From positions 16,627 to 80,626 of the forward strand of contig NZ_VTYQ01000015.1 of NCBI RefSeq assembly GCF_013113835.1: a DNA stretch of 64,000 bases. Direction: 5' to 3'. Position numbers and translations under genes: made by a program. The stretch's first letter is position 1; each line of letters opens with the position of its first letter. Below are positions 34,999 through 43,836 of this stretch, piece after piece. Source of the DNA: Vibrio sp. RE88 (GTDB taxonomy: Bacteria; Pseudomonadota; Gammaproteobacteria; Enterobacterales; Vibrionaceae). The notes below the pieces were generated by a model. The model made no database searches. It had not been told where the DNA came from and saw only the letters and a program-made list of their open reading frames with translations.

Positions 34999-36678
34999 AT
35001 GAGTAGTAAAATCTTTAAATTATCGTCCATTACATTAGCTGTAGCCGCTTCTTTTGGAGCGCATGCCGCGATTTATAATGTCGTCGAAATTTCAGAATCT
35101 TCGAGCAATTCCCATGGACAGGGTGGATATACCACGGAGTACTATGGAACAGCTGTCGAGCAAGGAAATACAACGGGAAATCCAGATCTAGGTTGTTTTG
35201 CTAGTAGTGCTTCATGCAGTAGTGCTGACTTTAAAATTGCGGCAGAAACACGCAACTGGAAGGAAGGTATTAGCTATAGGGAAGAAGCACCATTTGCAAT
35301 GGATAACGCATTTAACTATGTTGATGATCAATCGGATTTCGAAAACTACTGCTACGCTCAACTTCGTTATGCGACTTGTAATACATGGGCTGAAGATGAG
35401 TGGAATGGATACGCGAAAGAGATCGCAAATGACTTTACTAACTCTATCGCATTTGTTGAGAATCAAACAGAAGTATCTACAACTAATGCAGTTATCAATA
35501 GCTTAAATGGAACTGATCCTGTCGGCAACAAACGTGATGGAAGTACAAGAAATGTAGCGTTTGTTGGCTCTTCTAGTTTGACTACACCAACGGGTTCTCC
35601 TACCGTTGTGCAAACTAGGGCGTGGAAAACCGATGGCACGTATACCGTTGGTAGCGTTTCTCGTCAACAAGACACTGATGGGAACGGTACACACTTCTAC
35701 TCTAAGGGGAGCATTTGGGATAGCTCATCTGGGGTGAAAGAGATAGGCTTTGGAAATGGTGGTGTCGAGCGAGATGGTAACACGCTCGGGCAGGCGAGTA
35801 TCAGAGATTTTAAAGTGGATGGTACGACCTTTTATGGGGTAGGTTACAATACTTATTCAGACCAACGAATGGATGCTACTGTGTTTGTTGGTGATATGAG
35901 TGCTGATCCCAACGATGTTACACAATGGGTATTTAATACAAATGATATTAATGCTGTTTCTAATGCACAGAGCGGCTCTGACTATATTTACAGCAACTCA
36001 GTAGTTTCATCTATCAACGACAACTTTGTAGCGGTTGGTAGTGCAAAACGAGCAGGCGATAAACCCCAAAATCGTGCTGCTTCAAATAGACTCTTTTATG
36101 TTTCTGACGTGAAAAGTAGCTCTCCGGCTGCGACCTATTTTAGTGGTGGCATTTTCTTTGATGGCGCTGGTGGCACAATGGGAAGCATAAACAATTTTAA
36201 CGAAGTAGTTGGTAGCGTTGATATCAGTAGTGCTGCCGAAGTTGATGGAACAGAGCGCGCTAAGCGTGCGTTTATTAATCCATTAGATGCGACTAATACG
36301 AAATCTACGCGTCGTTCTTCTATATTTGATAGCAAAGCTTGGATTCTAGATGATCTAACTAATGATGGCTCTGCATCTTCAGTCAATAACCGCTATCGGA
36401 TTATCGATGCCTCTGATATCAACGATGCGGGGGTTATCTCGGCTACGGCTATTAAATGTGAAAATGGGTACGATACAACGGAAGTCGATTCATACTGTCA
36501 AGGTGGGGCTGTGAACGTAGAGAAAGTTGTTGCCGTTAAGCTTGTTCCTATCGCCGGTAATGGTAAAGATAATATTCAATCTCGTGGCTATCGAACTGAG
36601 ACAGTTGATCGCCAAGGCGGTTCACTGGGCTTTCTAGCTCTGACTCTACTTGGTTTCTTAGGGTTCCATAGAAAGTAG
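34999..36678 (+). CDS. DUF3466 family exported protein with GlyGly-CTERM sorting tail
   Basis: A 559-residue secreted protein of unknown function that matches DUF3466 of Vibrio and Shewanella. It has a signal peptide ending SFGAHA and a beta-rich, Ser/Asn/Gly-rich body with repeated VGS-like strands (VAVGSAKRAGDK, EVVGSVDISSA), similar to extracellular HAF/propeller-type repeats. The C-terminus is Gly-Gly-Ser, a hydrophobic helix (LGFLALTLLGFLGF) and HRK, the tripartite GlyGly-CTERM signal processed by rhombosortase and linked to type II secretion and surface display in Vibrio. It starts only six bases after the uup stop yet has its own terminator. No rhombosortase gene lies in the window. 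Confidence 0.8.
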   Translation: MSSKIFKLSSITLAVAASFGAHAAIYNVVEISESSSNSHGQGGYTTEYYGTAVEQGNTTGNPDLGCFASSASCSSADFKIAAETRNWKEGISYREEAPFAMDNAFNYVDDQSDFENYCYAQLRYATCNTWAEDEWNGYAKEIANDFTNSIAFVENQTEVSTTNAVINSLNGTDPVGNKRDGSTRNVAFVGSSSLTTPTGSPTVVQTRAWKTDGTYTVGSVSRQQDTDGNGTHFYSKGSIWDSSSGVKEIGFGNGGVERDGNTLGQASIRDFKVDGTTFYGVGYNTYSDQRMDATVFVGDMSADPNDVTQWVFNTNDINAVSNAQSGSDYIYSNSVVSSINDNFVAVGSAKRAGDKPQNRAASNRLFYVSDVKSSSPAATYFSGGIFFDGAGGTMGSINNFNEVVGSVDISSAAEVDGTERAKRAFINPLDATNTKSTRRSSIFDSKAWILDDLTNDGSASSVNNRYRIIDASDINDAGVISATAIKCENGYDTTEVDSYCQGGAVNVEKVVAVKLVPIAGNGKDNIQSRGYRTETVDRQGGSLGFLALTLLGFLGFHRK

Positions 36679-36695
36679 GTTAAATTTTAATCTAG

Positions 36696-36725
36696 GGCAC
36701 AGGTTCACATTTTTGGATCTGTGCC
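36696..36725 (+). terminator. Intrinsic terminator of the DUF3466 gene
   Basis: GGCACAG pairs with CTGTGCC, with partial inner pairing, followed by TTTTTTTA. Confidence 0.7.
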
Positions 36726-36842
36726 TTTTTTATACCTTGAGAAAGGCGGATTTTTGATCGATTCTTAATTGTGGAGTCATAAAAGCTCCACAAAAAGTTA
36801 ATAGTAGTACGTTAGAAAAACTTTATGTATGAGGACGACACT

Positions 36843-37016
36843 ATGAAGAGACAAAAGCGTGACCGCTTAGAAAGAGCTCAGTCTCAAGGCTATAAAGCAG
36901 GCTTAAATGGCCGCTCAACGGACTCATGTCCTTACCAACAGATGGATGCTCGATCTTATTGGCTCGGTGGTTGGCGCGATGCCAGGGAAGACAAACACTC
37001 TGGTCTCTACAAATAA
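36843..37016 (+). CDS. rmf: Ribosome modulation factor
   Basis: Stationary-phase protein that dimerises 70S ribosomes into inactive 100S particles. The 57-residue sequence starts MKRQKRDRLERA and contains the conserved GYKAGLNGRS, CPYQ and YWLGGWRDA blocks of E. coli RMF. The start at 36843 is chosen because GAGGA lies eight bases upstream and the family starts here; an in-frame ATG 18 bases earlier would add MYEDDT. It is divergently arranged relative to nothing on its left and convergent with fabA on the right, as in E. coli. Expression is expected to follow ppGpp, but no specific site is visible. Confidence 0.95.
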   Translation: MKRQKRDRLERAQSQGYKAGLNGRSTDSCPYQQMDARSYWLGGWRDAREDKHSGLYK

Positions 37017-37050
37017 AAGACTCAATCCACATACGACATAAGGAACAAAC

Positions 37051-37075
37051 AAAAACCCCAACAATTGGGGTTTTT
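37051..37075 (+). terminator. Intrinsic terminator of rmf
   Basis: AAAAACCCCAA pairs with TTGGGGTTTTT around a 3-nt loop; the U-tract continues to 37079. Confidence 0.85.
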
Positions 37076-37118
37076 GTTTAGTTACTTAACGCACTATAAC
37101 TAAATATTTTGCTGACAA

Positions 37119-37144
37119 AAAAGCGACTCAAGAGAGTCGCTTTT
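37119..37144 (-). terminator. Intrinsic terminator of fabA
   Basis: AAAAGCGACTC pairs with GAGTCGCTTTT around AAGA. Read on the minus strand it ends in a run of T, 16 bp after the fabA stop; it may work both ways. Confidence 0.85.
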
Positions 37145-37159
37145 AAAAAGTATTCTAAA

Positions 37160-37678
37160 TTAGAAAGAAGATGTGTCTTGGAACAAGCCAACTTTAAGAT
37201 CTTTCGCTACGTAGATCTCTTTTCCATCTACAAGTACACGACCGTCAGCTAGGCCCATAACAAGCTTGCGATTTACAACACGCTTCATATGAATCTCATA
37301 TGTGACTTTCTTCGCTGTCGGTAGAATTTGACCTGTGAACTTCACTTCGCCAACACCAAGAGCACGGCCTTTACCTTTACCGCCAACCCAGCCAAGGAAG
37401 AAACCCACTAGCTGCCACATTGCGTCAAGGCCTAGACAGCCAGGCATTACTGGGTCACCAGGGAAGTGGCAATCAAAGAACCATAGATCTGGAGTAATAT
37501 CGAGTTCTGCTAGAATCAGACCTTTACCGAAATCACCTTCAGTTTCAGACATCTTAGTCACGCGGTCCATCATCAGCATGTTTGGTGCTGGAAGCTGAGG
37601 ATAGCCTGGGCCAAATAGTTCGCCTTGGCTTGAAGCTAGTAGATCTTCGCGGTTATAAGAATCACGTTTGTTTTGCAT
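37160..37678 (-). CDS. fabA: 3-hydroxydecanoyl-ACP dehydratase/isomerase FabA
   Basis: Introduces the cis double bond for unsaturated fatty acids at the C10 stage. The 172-residue hotdog-fold protein has catalytic His71 in FFDCHFPGDPVMPG and Asp85 in CLGLDAMWQ. The N-terminus KRDSYNREDLLASSQGELFG matches E. coli. The ATG at 37678 is preferred over a TTG six bases earlier because GGAG is then nine instead of three bases away. It is upstream of nothing in operon and 92 bp from lonH, which is transcribed toward it from the right. No FadR or FabR site can be asserted. Confidence 0.96.
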   Translation of the reverse strand: MQNKRDSYNREDLLASSQGELFGPGYPQLPAPNMLMMDRVTKMSETEGDFGKGLILAELDITPDLWFFDCHFPGDPVMPGCLGLDAMWQLVGFFLGWVGGKGKGRALGVGEVKFTGQILPTAKKVTYEIHMKRVVNRKLVMGLADGRVLVDGKEIYVAKDLKVGLFQDTSSF

Positions 37679-37769
37679 TATCAATTACTCCAAATTTTGA
37701 TAGCAGCATGTTAGTGAACACGTGTACGCCAAACAACTCCGATCAGTCTAAATGTGACTAATCTTTGTT

Positions 37770-39413
37770 CTAAGAGAACCAGTTTTTGATGCGCTCCACA
37801 AATCCTTGAGGAAGTTCATGTTTTTCAAAGTTTTCAATTCGTTCCGCGATCTTATGAATCACGCTTGTTTCATCATTGCCACGGAAAGGCTTGCCCATAA
37901 TGATAGGAATTGCTTCATCAACGGTTTCGACAGACCAGATGTGAAACTCATCATTCTTAATGCTTTCTACTACATCTTTATGAAGGGCTAAGTGTTTTAG
38001 ATTCGTTTTAGGAAGAATGACGCCTTGTTTGCCCGTAAAGCCCTGATGCTTACAAACACGATAGAAACCTTCAATTTTCTCATTTAAGCCACCAACTGCT
38101 TGAACTCGACCAAATTGGTCTACCGCACCAGTCACTGCGATCTGTTGATTAATCGGGTATTCAGATAGGGCACTTACAAAAGAGCACAGCTCGGCGAGCG
38201 TGGCGCTGTCTCCGTCGACTTCGCAATAGGACTGTTCAAATACAACTGAGGCCGAATAAGGTAGCGGTTCATCCAACTGTAGAGCGCTTGAAACAAATGC
38301 TTGCATGATCATCATGCCTTTTGCATGGAGGTTACCACCTAGCTCAGCTTTCCGTTCTACATCGGAAATATCGCCGTCACCAAAATGGATAACACATGAA
38401 ATACGCGCTGGCTCACCATAAGAAAGCGGGTGTCCGGAAACATCAATGACGGTTAAACCGTTGACCTGGCCAACACATTCACCTTGGGTTTCAATGATTA
38501 CCTGTCCATCTAAGATGTCTGATAAGGCGCGCTCGGGCAGGTAAGACTCGCGCTGGTACTTCGCATCTAATGCCTGGTCTAGTGCACTCTCATCAATTAT
38601 CTGGTCGTTGGCATGGAGTGAAGCTTCCTGAAATATCGATAGGTACCACAGAGGTTCGATCGGCATATAGCGTTGATCTTCAGTGTACCTAGCTCCCGCA
38701 ACCATTAATCTATGAATCGCTTCGCAAGAGAGGGTTGGTAGACTGTGTTCTTTCAGCAGAGAGGACAAGTAACCCAGATAGAGTTCTATGGATTGTTCAC
38801 TTAACGTGATTTCGTGTTCAACCTCTGTATAAGCAGCTAAGCCCGTATAGAGTTCACCATCCATGTATTCTAGATCTGCAATTTGGTCTCTGTCGCCAAC
38901 GACAACGAGTTTTACATCATAAGAATTGCTTGGAAGATCGTTAGCAATATTGCGTGGTGTCGTATTGATTGGGCTAACACTCTCACCTAGAAAAACCGAT
39001 TTGAATACAGGCCAACTGCTTGGATTAGCGAGAAGCATATTAGCGGAAACGATCAAGAATCCACCATCAGCTTTGGCTAATAATCCTTTCTTGTGTGCGA
39101 TAATTTCGCCAGATTTATTACACGAATAGGTACCAAGAAGTTCGTTTATGTTGATGCTTTCTGTTGAAATGACGCTACTGTCAGAAACGAAAGATAAACT
39201 ACGCTTAATATTGGAACGGTAGAAAGCGTTGTCTGGCGAGTTTACAACGAGAATTCTGGCAAAACCTCTAATAGCAGCAAAAGTAGATAAGGCTTGCTTT
39301 AGTCGAGGCTGAACGTCAAGAAAACCCACACTGGGTAGGCTTTCAAATCTCGATATTACATCGTCATAACTTGTGTATTGTGGAGTGACTGCACGCCAGC
39401 TTTCTTGGATCAT
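37770..39413 (-). CDS. lonH: Lon-type protease homologue LonH (YcbZ)
   Basis: A 547-residue cytosolic protein with a degenerate AAA-like N-terminal region and a C-terminal S16 Lon protease domain. The catalytic dyad is in CEVDGDSATLAEL (Ser) and GGLNEKIEGFYRVC (Lys). The N-terminal half has no clean Walker A, although a Walker-B-like GGFLIVSA and VKLVVVGDRDQIADLE are present, as in E. coli YcbZ, which is somewhat longer (586). Two starts are adjacent: TTG at 39416 and ATG at 39413; ATG is taken. Gene order rmf-fabA-lonH-matP equals E. coli. Its targets are not known. Confidence 0.9.
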   Translation of the reverse strand: MIQESWRAVTPQYTSYDDVISRFESLPSVGFLDVQPRLKQALSTFAAIRGFARILVVNSPDNAFYRSNIKRSLSFVSDSSVISTESININELLGTYSCNKSGEIIAHKKGLLAKADGGFLIVSANMLLANPSSWPVFKSVFLGESVSPINTTPRNIANDLPSNSYDVKLVVVGDRDQIADLEYMDGELYTGLAAYTEVEHEITLSEQSIELYLGYLSSLLKEHSLPTLSCEAIHRLMVAGARYTEDQRYMPIEPLWYLSIFQEASLHANDQIIDESALDQALDAKYQRESYLPERALSDILDGQVIIETQGECVGQVNGLTVIDVSGHPLSYGEPARISCVIHFGDGDISDVERKAELGGNLHAKGMMIMQAFVSSALQLDEPLPYSASVVFEQSYCEVDGDSATLAELCSFVSALSEYPINQQIAVTGAVDQFGRVQAVGGLNEKIEGFYRVCKHQGFTGKQGVILPKTNLKHLALHKDVVESIKNDEFHIWSVETVDEAIPIIMGKPFRGNDETSVIHKIAERIENFEKHELPQGFVERIKNWFS

Positions 39414-39542
39414 CAACAGTATTCATGTACTTGAAAAGGTCAGAAATTATATAGAAAAACGGCTAAGTATGACATAGCGAATTCAATGTGATGATCTAGG
39501 TCGATTTTTCTACAATAAAGATTGTAACTAAAGTGATGGTGA

Positions 39543-39555
39543 GTTACGCTGTCAC
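39543..39555. other. matS-like sequence (one mismatch) in the matP leader
   Basis: GTTAC-GCT-GTCAC differs from the exact site by one base in the left arm. It is centred 32 bp upstream of the matP ATG used here, where MatP binding could block transcription or translation start. Confidence 0.4.
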
Positions 39556-39580
39556 CCAAATTGAATGGAAACTGCTTACA

Positions 39581-40027
39581 ATGAAATATCAACAACTTGA
39601 AAATTTAGAATGTGGTTGGAAGTGGACGTATCTCATCAGTAAATGGAAGAACGGAGAGGCAATCACTCGGCATGTTGATACGAGTGAAGCAGAGGCCGCG
39701 GTTAATGAATTGCGCCATTTAGAGCATGAGCCAACAAAAGTGTTGGAGTGGATAGAGCAGCATATGTCGCTTGAATTGGACAACAAGCTCAAGCAAGCCA
39801 TCCGTGCTAAGCGTAAACGCCATTTTAACGCGGAACAAATTCATACCAAGAAAAAATCAATCGATTTGGATTATCGCGTTTGGGAGAAGCTTTCGACTCG
39901 CGCAAACGAACTAGGCTGCACATTGTCTGATGCCATTGAATATTTGCTATCTGAAGCATCACGCAGTGAGAAAGCCAGCAAAGCGGTCAATAGCCTCAAA
40001 GAGGATTTGAGTAAGTTACTAGACTAA
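39581..40027 (+). CDS. matP: Macrodomain Ter organiser MatP
   Basis: DNA-binding protein that condenses the terminus region, binds matS and links it to the divisome through ZapB. The 148-residue protein starts MKYQQLENLECGWKWTYL and shares with E. coli MatP the basic RAKRKRHFNAEQIHTKKKSIDLDYRVWEKLS segment, the ribbon-helix-helix core, and the C-terminal coiled coil used for tetramer formation. The ATG at 39581 is taken for this N-terminus although its ribosome-binding site is weak; frames open 48 bp further upstream. It is divergent from lonH, and a near-matS sequence lies in the shared leader. The neighbouring DUF3634 gene follows at nine bases. Confidence 0.94.
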   Translation: MKYQQLENLECGWKWTYLISKWKNGEAITRHVDTSEAEAAVNELRHLEHEPTKVLEWIEQHMSLELDNKLKQAIRAKRKRHFNAEQIHTKKKSIDLDYRVWEKLSTRANELGCTLSDAIEYLLSEASRSEKASKAVNSLKEDLSKLLD

Positions 40028-40036
40028 GGAGCATGT

Positions 40037-40348
40037 ATGCTTTACGTGATTTTGGTTGCTGCAATTGTTGTATTCTGGTTAGTGGCGGTTGATAGGCCAG
40101 TGTTGCGTGTTCAGTTTAAGTCAGGGCACATCACCAAAGAAAAAGGGCACTTTCCTCCGACTTTTCGTCATAATGTTTTAGATATTGCAGAGCGCGATCC
40201 TTTTGATGGAGAGCTAAAAGTCTATCAGCAACGTACAGGCTCCAAGTTGGTTTTTTCAAAGCAAGTTCCCAAGAAAGTACAGCAACGGATAAGAAACGTA
40301 TTTCCACATCAAGGCTTTCGCTCTAAAGGCAAAAAGAAAGCACATTAG
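40037..40348 (+). CDS. DUF3634 family membrane-anchored small protein
   Basis: A 103-residue protein with an N-terminal membrane helix (LYVILVAAIVVFWLVAV) and a basic C-terminal cytoplasmic part ending RSKGKKKAH. It fits the Vibrio DUF3634 family (LRVQFKSGHITKEKGHFPPTFRHNVLDIAE), whose function is not known. AAGGAG lies seven bases before the ATG. It starts nine bases after matP and is probably cotranscribed with it, ending at the terminator at 40367. The pairing with matP is a context clue only. Confidence 0.8.
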   Translation: MLYVILVAAIVVFWLVAVDRPVLRVQFKSGHITKEKGHFPPTFRHNVLDIAERDPFDGELKVYQQRTGSKLVFSKQVPKKVQQRIRNVFPHQGFRSKGKKKAH

Positions 40349-40366
40349 GTCAGTCACACCAAGAGG

Positions 40367-40389
40367 GCCTCTAGCTAGCGACTAGGGGC
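40367..40389 (+). terminator. Intrinsic terminator of matP-DUF3634
   Basis: GCCTCTAG pairs with CTAGGGGC (one G-U) around a 7-nt loop, followed by six T. Confidence 0.75.
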
Positions 40390-40462
40390 TTTTTTGTTCT
40401 ATGGCCTCGGCTACTAAAACAAACAGAACCTCATACTGTGTTAGTATTAAACCTATCACCCT

Positions 40463-41698
40463 TTGCAGAGCTTTTGTACCTTGTTACTCACCAATAAGAA
40501 ATACAATGAAGAGGCTAATCAGCTTGCGAGTAAAATTGCGGCATCAACCAGAGAGCGTTATGCCAAATGGCTGGTGAGTATTAAATACGTACTTGATCAA
40601 TCTGATGTCGATTCCGTGTTAAGTCGGCAAAGTGAGTTCTGTGATAGCGTCATACTTAATGAAAAAGAGCGGGTAACCAAAAATCAACGCCTGCTTTTAG
40701 AGTGTGAGAAAAGTAAAGTTCAGGAGAGACGAAAAGCTGCAAAAGAGAAGCAAAAATTGCAAGAGGAGGTCGTGGAAGACATAAGAAAGCTGGCAGAGCA
40801 GAGGCTCGTTGAAAAGCTTAGTGATCTTGATGTATTGAAACTGTTTGGCCGCTTTCCTGATTTTTCTTATTTTCTTAGTACGGCGTATTCTCCCTCAGTG
40901 AGCTATAGCAAATTGGATGTACTTGCAGTTAACGATAATTTGTTTAGAAACAACCTGTTGGAGTTGGCTAACAACCCTAAGTTTTGTGCTCGTCTTGGGA
41001 AATCTGCTCGAACGGTGACTGACTCAAAAATGGCGATAGGCGTATTAGGGATCGATAACAGCCGTACTTTGTTTCCTATTCTTATGGCCAAGCCCTTGCT
41101 ACGTTGGAGTGATAAAACAACAAAGAACATTGTCCCTAAGCTTTGGCAATATATGATTCTAACCGCCAATGTAACGCGGCTTCGTTTGGTCGAAGCGGGA
41201 GTTAAATCTCCAGAGCAAGGCATTGCTCTTGGTGTATTGCGCGCAATTAGCCAATTCTCAATCGTTAATAACTTTTCCATGATGTTTGAAGATGCATTGG
41301 TAGAAAGAATGGAGTTTTATCGAGATGCCAATCGGAGAGAAGAGTATTACGCTTGTGCAGATGTGAAACCTATTATGAGCGTTTTACCTGAGGTGATACT
41401 GGAACTGGAAAAAAGCCTTACCCAGAAAATTATCGACTACATCGAATGGACCCCAGTGAACATTCACCTTAAGAACGCCTTGCTTGAAGATATTGAAGAC
41501 GTTGCAATGCTAGAGCGTACGCCTTATGGCGTTGCGTTAGCTCAGGGACAAGCTTATTCCATGTTTGACGCTCTAGATAGAAGTCATGTTTTTGTTGAGA
41601 AACATAAACCTTTTTGGTTCGCTAACGTACAAATGCCACCCGATGCATTAAAGGCAATACGCAGCAGTCATCCAGGGCGTATTGAGTTAAGTTCTTAA
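40463..41698 (+). CDS. HDOD domain signalling protein
   Basis: A 411-residue cytoplasmic protein. Residues 60-115 form a long, charged coiled coil (QERRKAAKEKQKLQEEVVEDIRKLAEQ); the rest matches an HDOD domain, a non-hydrolytic HD-related signalling fold (LELANNPKFCARLGK, VTDSKMAIGVLGIDNSR, LFPILMAKPLLRW, EAGVKSPEQGIALGVLRAISQF). Catalytic HD residues are absent, as usual. No in-frame ATG exists in the first 190 codons; the frame begins at a TTG at 40463 bounded by a stop five codons earlier, and the ribosome-binding site is poor. The start is therefore uncertain. Role and partners are unknown. Confidence 0.75.
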   Translation: MQSFCTLLLTNKKYNEEANQLASKIAASTRERYAKWLVSIKYVLDQSDVDSVLSRQSEFCDSVILNEKERVTKNQRLLLECEKSKVQERRKAAKEKQKLQEEVVEDIRKLAEQRLVEKLSDLDVLKLFGRFPDFSYFLSTAYSPSVSYSKLDVLAVNDNLFRNNLLELANNPKFCARLGKSARTVTDSKMAIGVLGIDNSRTLFPILMAKPLLRWSDKTTKNIVPKLWQYMILTANVTRLRLVEAGVKSPEQGIALGVLRAISQFSIVNNFSMMFEDALVERMEFYRDANRREEYYACADVKPIMSVLPEVILELEKSLTQKIIDYIEWTPVNIHLKNALLEDIEDVAMLERTPYGVALAQGQAYSMFDALDRSHVFVEKHKPFWFANVQMPPDALKAIRSSHPGRIELSS

Positions 41699-41939
41699 GG
41701 CTATATAGCATGTATTCTAAGGCACTATAACTAAAAGTATTTACTAAGCTGAAAATAGGTTAGCCATAACTTACTGAAAGCTCAGAGTGTTACCTCCACC
41801 AACTTCGTGCAGCAAACAAACAGAAAGGCTAGATTACAATTCCGTGATGTTGCACACGAGTCATGATAACGCATGCACATTATCTCCCATATTTTATTAA
41901 AGTGATGAATGTCATCATTGATTTGAGGGAGTATTCATA

Positions 41940-42341
41940 ATGAAAGGTACTTGTTTGTGTGGGTCTGTTGAAGTGCAGGCCGAGGAAGAGCATGAAGTCA
42001 GTTTGTGCCATTGCAATATGTGTCGACAATGGAGCGGTGGGCCGTTACATGCAATACATTGCCACTCGAAAGTTCAGTTTTCCGGGGCCTCTGTAAAACG
42101 CTATCGATCCTCTGAATGGGCAGAGCGAGGTTTCTGTTCCACCTGCGGTACCCATCTTTTCTATTATCTCATACCAGGTGATGAATACATCTTGTCGGTA
42201 GGCTTGTTCCAAGAACATCGTTTTTCACTTAAAGATGAAATCTTTGTTGATGAGAAGCCAGATTACTATGAGCTGAATTCAGGGTCTCATAAGATGACCG
42301 CGCAACAGGTTTTTGAACAATTCGCGCCAAAGGAGTCGTAA
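41940..42341 (+). CDS. GFA (CENP-V) fold zinc protein
   Basis: A 133-residue protein of the glutathione-dependent formaldehyde-activating family. The zinc-binding cysteines follow the family pattern: CLCGSV at 5-10, CHCNMC at 24-29 and CSTCGTH at about 66-72. The true formaldehyde function is rarely shown for these small proteins, so only the fold is claimed. A GAGG sequence upstream of ATG supports the start. It lies three bases before the LysE-type exporter gene, so the two are translationally linked. That pairing might indicate handling and export of a small metabolite, which remains speculation. Confidence 0.82.
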   Translation: MKGTCLCGSVEVQAEEEHEVSLCHCNMCRQWSGGPLHAIHCHSKVQFSGASVKRYRSSEWAERGFCSTCGTHLFYYLIPGDEYILSVGLFQEHRFSLKDEIFVDEKPDYYELNSGSHKMTAQQVFEQFAPKES

Positions 42342-42344
42342 GTA

Positions 42345-42971
42345 ATGTTCCCGATGGATGTCTTTGTGACTTATACACTGGCTTGTATAGTGCTCGTTCT
42401 ATCCCCTGGGCCAGACAATTTGCTGGCGATTGGGCGTGGATTAAGCCAAGGAAAGAGAGCCGCCGTGGTATCGGGTAGTGCTTCTGGTACAGGCATACTA
42501 TTCCACGTTTTAGCAGCAACATTTGGCTTGACGGTCCTAATTCAGAGTTCAGAATTAGCTTTTTACATCGTTAAAACAGTTGGAGCGGGCTACCTGATAT
42601 GGCTGGGTATTAAGGTTCTTCGAACTCGTCAGTTATTTACGTTGGAACCGGCTAAGAAGCAACCTTTGAAAACGATATTCTCGACTGGATTCTTATCTGC
42701 AGCGTTGAATCCCAAGCCTGGCATGTTCGTGTTAGCGTTTATCCCGCAGTTTGTTAACCCTGATTTGGGCCCTGTCACCATACAAATGATAGGTTATGGA
42801 GTATGGTTCGCTGTACTTACTGGGGTCGGCTTCTCGTTAATGGGTGTGTTTTCTTTTCAGCTCTCAGATTGGTTTCGTCGTAAGCCTAAACTTGTCACAT
42901 CAATGAATATAGGGGCTGGAACCACTTTTATCGCGTCTGGGTTAGCCGTGGCATTCATGAAACAAAAATAG
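42345..42971 (+). CDS. LysE/RhtB family amino-acid exporter
   Basis: A 208-residue inner-membrane exporter with about six helices. The LysE/RhtB family signature is at the N-terminus: LVLSPGPDNLLAIGRGLSQGKRAAVVSGSASGTG. Other blocks are VGAGYLIWLGIKVLRTR and FSTGFLSAALNPKPGMFVLAFIPQF. Substrates for the family are amino acids such as threonine, homoserine or leucine; which applies here cannot be read. It follows the GFA gene with three bases between. The transcript ends at a long hairpin shared with the convergent small gene on the right. Confidence 0.88.
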   Translation: MFPMDVFVTYTLACIVLVLSPGPDNLLAIGRGLSQGKRAAVVSGSASGTGILFHVLAATFGLTVLIQSSELAFYIVKTVGAGYLIWLGIKVLRTRQLFTLEPAKKQPLKTIFSTGFLSAALNPKPGMFVLAFIPQFVNPDLGPVTIQMIGYGVWFAVLTGVGFSLMGVFSFQLSDWFRRKPKLVTSMNIGAGTTFIASGLAVAFMKQK

Positions 42972-42985
42972 GTTTTAATGTGAAT

Positions 42986-43027
42986 AAAAAAGAAGCTCTC
43001 AGCGTTGTCGTTGAGAGCTTCTTTTTT
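42986..43027. terminator. Long bidirectional intrinsic terminator
   Basis: A 19-bp stem (one G-U) around TTGT has A and T runs at its two ends, so it can stop both the LysE-type exporter gene (plus) and the small gene at 43029-43211 (minus). Confidence 0.85.
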
Positions 43028-43028
43028 A

Positions 43029-43211
43029 TCATGATTCGATGACGATGTCAGAGTCGTCCGTAGTAAATAGGTTTGCTTTGTTTTGTTTGATGAGTTGTGC
43101 TGCGTAAGAGGGGGTGACAGCATGTACATCGCCTTTAGCTTTTAGTGTATATGCTTCCCAAGCTTGATCACGGTATTTACCAGTTTGAGTATATTGAATT
43201 AGTACTTTCAT
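43029..43211 (-). CDS. Small hypothetical protein, 60 residues
   Basis: I do not recognise it. The 60-residue protein is soluble, with no signal peptide or cysteines, and has an acidic C-terminus (TTDDSDIVIES). The reading MKVLIQYTQTGKYRDQAWEAYTLKAK suggests a beta strand followed by a helix. It is considered real because GAGG lies five bases before the ATG and a strong terminator directly follows the stop. Its right side borders an AT-rich intergenic region. Function unknown. Confidence 0.6.
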   Translation of the reverse strand: MKVLIQYTQTGKYRDQAWEAYTLKAKGDVHAVTPSYAAQLIKQNKANLFTTDDSDIVIES

Positions 43212-43614
43212 CTTGACCTCACTATGTAACGGTTGCTGAACCTAGTTTTAACAGTAATGCGATCATTCCAGTTATGCACCTGCTAAAAATGCAACATAAG
43301 ATTAACCTCTTCAGCAATATTATGTGGCACGGGATTCGCACCGCCACTTCGCTCGGGCGAAACCTCATTTACGGATCTGATGGAAAAACTTTTGGGATTC
43401 ACTTCTCAATTACACGTATTTATAGTGCTAACTGGTCGTACATGTATTAAATTTGATTTATTGCTCAATTATTAATGATATGACCCATAACTAATTGAAT
43501 TTAAAACTTTGAATGATTTATTTTAAAACTTTTAAATATAAATTGGGGTTAAAACATAAGAGTTATTTCTATATAAATGGCCATTTTTTCTTGTATATAG
43601 ATTCAACTGTCTAT

Positions 43615-43776
43615 ATGACAAGCTTTTTGCTGAACGAGCCTCACAGAGATGCATTGTGACGGCTTTCATAAAAAAATGAGTTTGTTACTGTAAGCGGGCC
43701 TTGGGCAATAATCCAAGTGCCTTACGTTTGCTGTTTCGGGTAAGCAGGCCGGCTCTTCATGAGCCGGTTCTTTTTA
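43615..43776 (+). ncRNA. Candidate structured small RNA A
   Basis: No ORF accounts for this stretch. It contains successive hairpins: GCCTCACA with TGTGACGGC (bulged) near 43637-43664, CCTTGG with CCAAG near 43700-43717, CTTAC with GTAAG near 43720-43745, and a closing CCGGCTC/GAGCCGG stem at 43749-43767 followed by TTCTTTTT. The next gene to the right is on the opposite strand, so the terminator has no coding partner. An AT-rich dyad (ATATAGA/TCTATAT, 43595-43616) precedes it. The 5' end is a guess. Confidence 0.4.
43749..43776 (+). terminator. Orphan intrinsic terminator
   Basis: CCGGCTC pairs with GAGCCGG around TTCAT, followed by TTCTTTTT. No coding gene on the plus strand feeds into it. 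Confidence 0.8.
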
Positions 43777-43836
43777 TTTCTTTGGGAAGCATTGCTAGTT
43801 AGAGCATTACTTGTTTCTGACCAAACCGTAGTCGAA

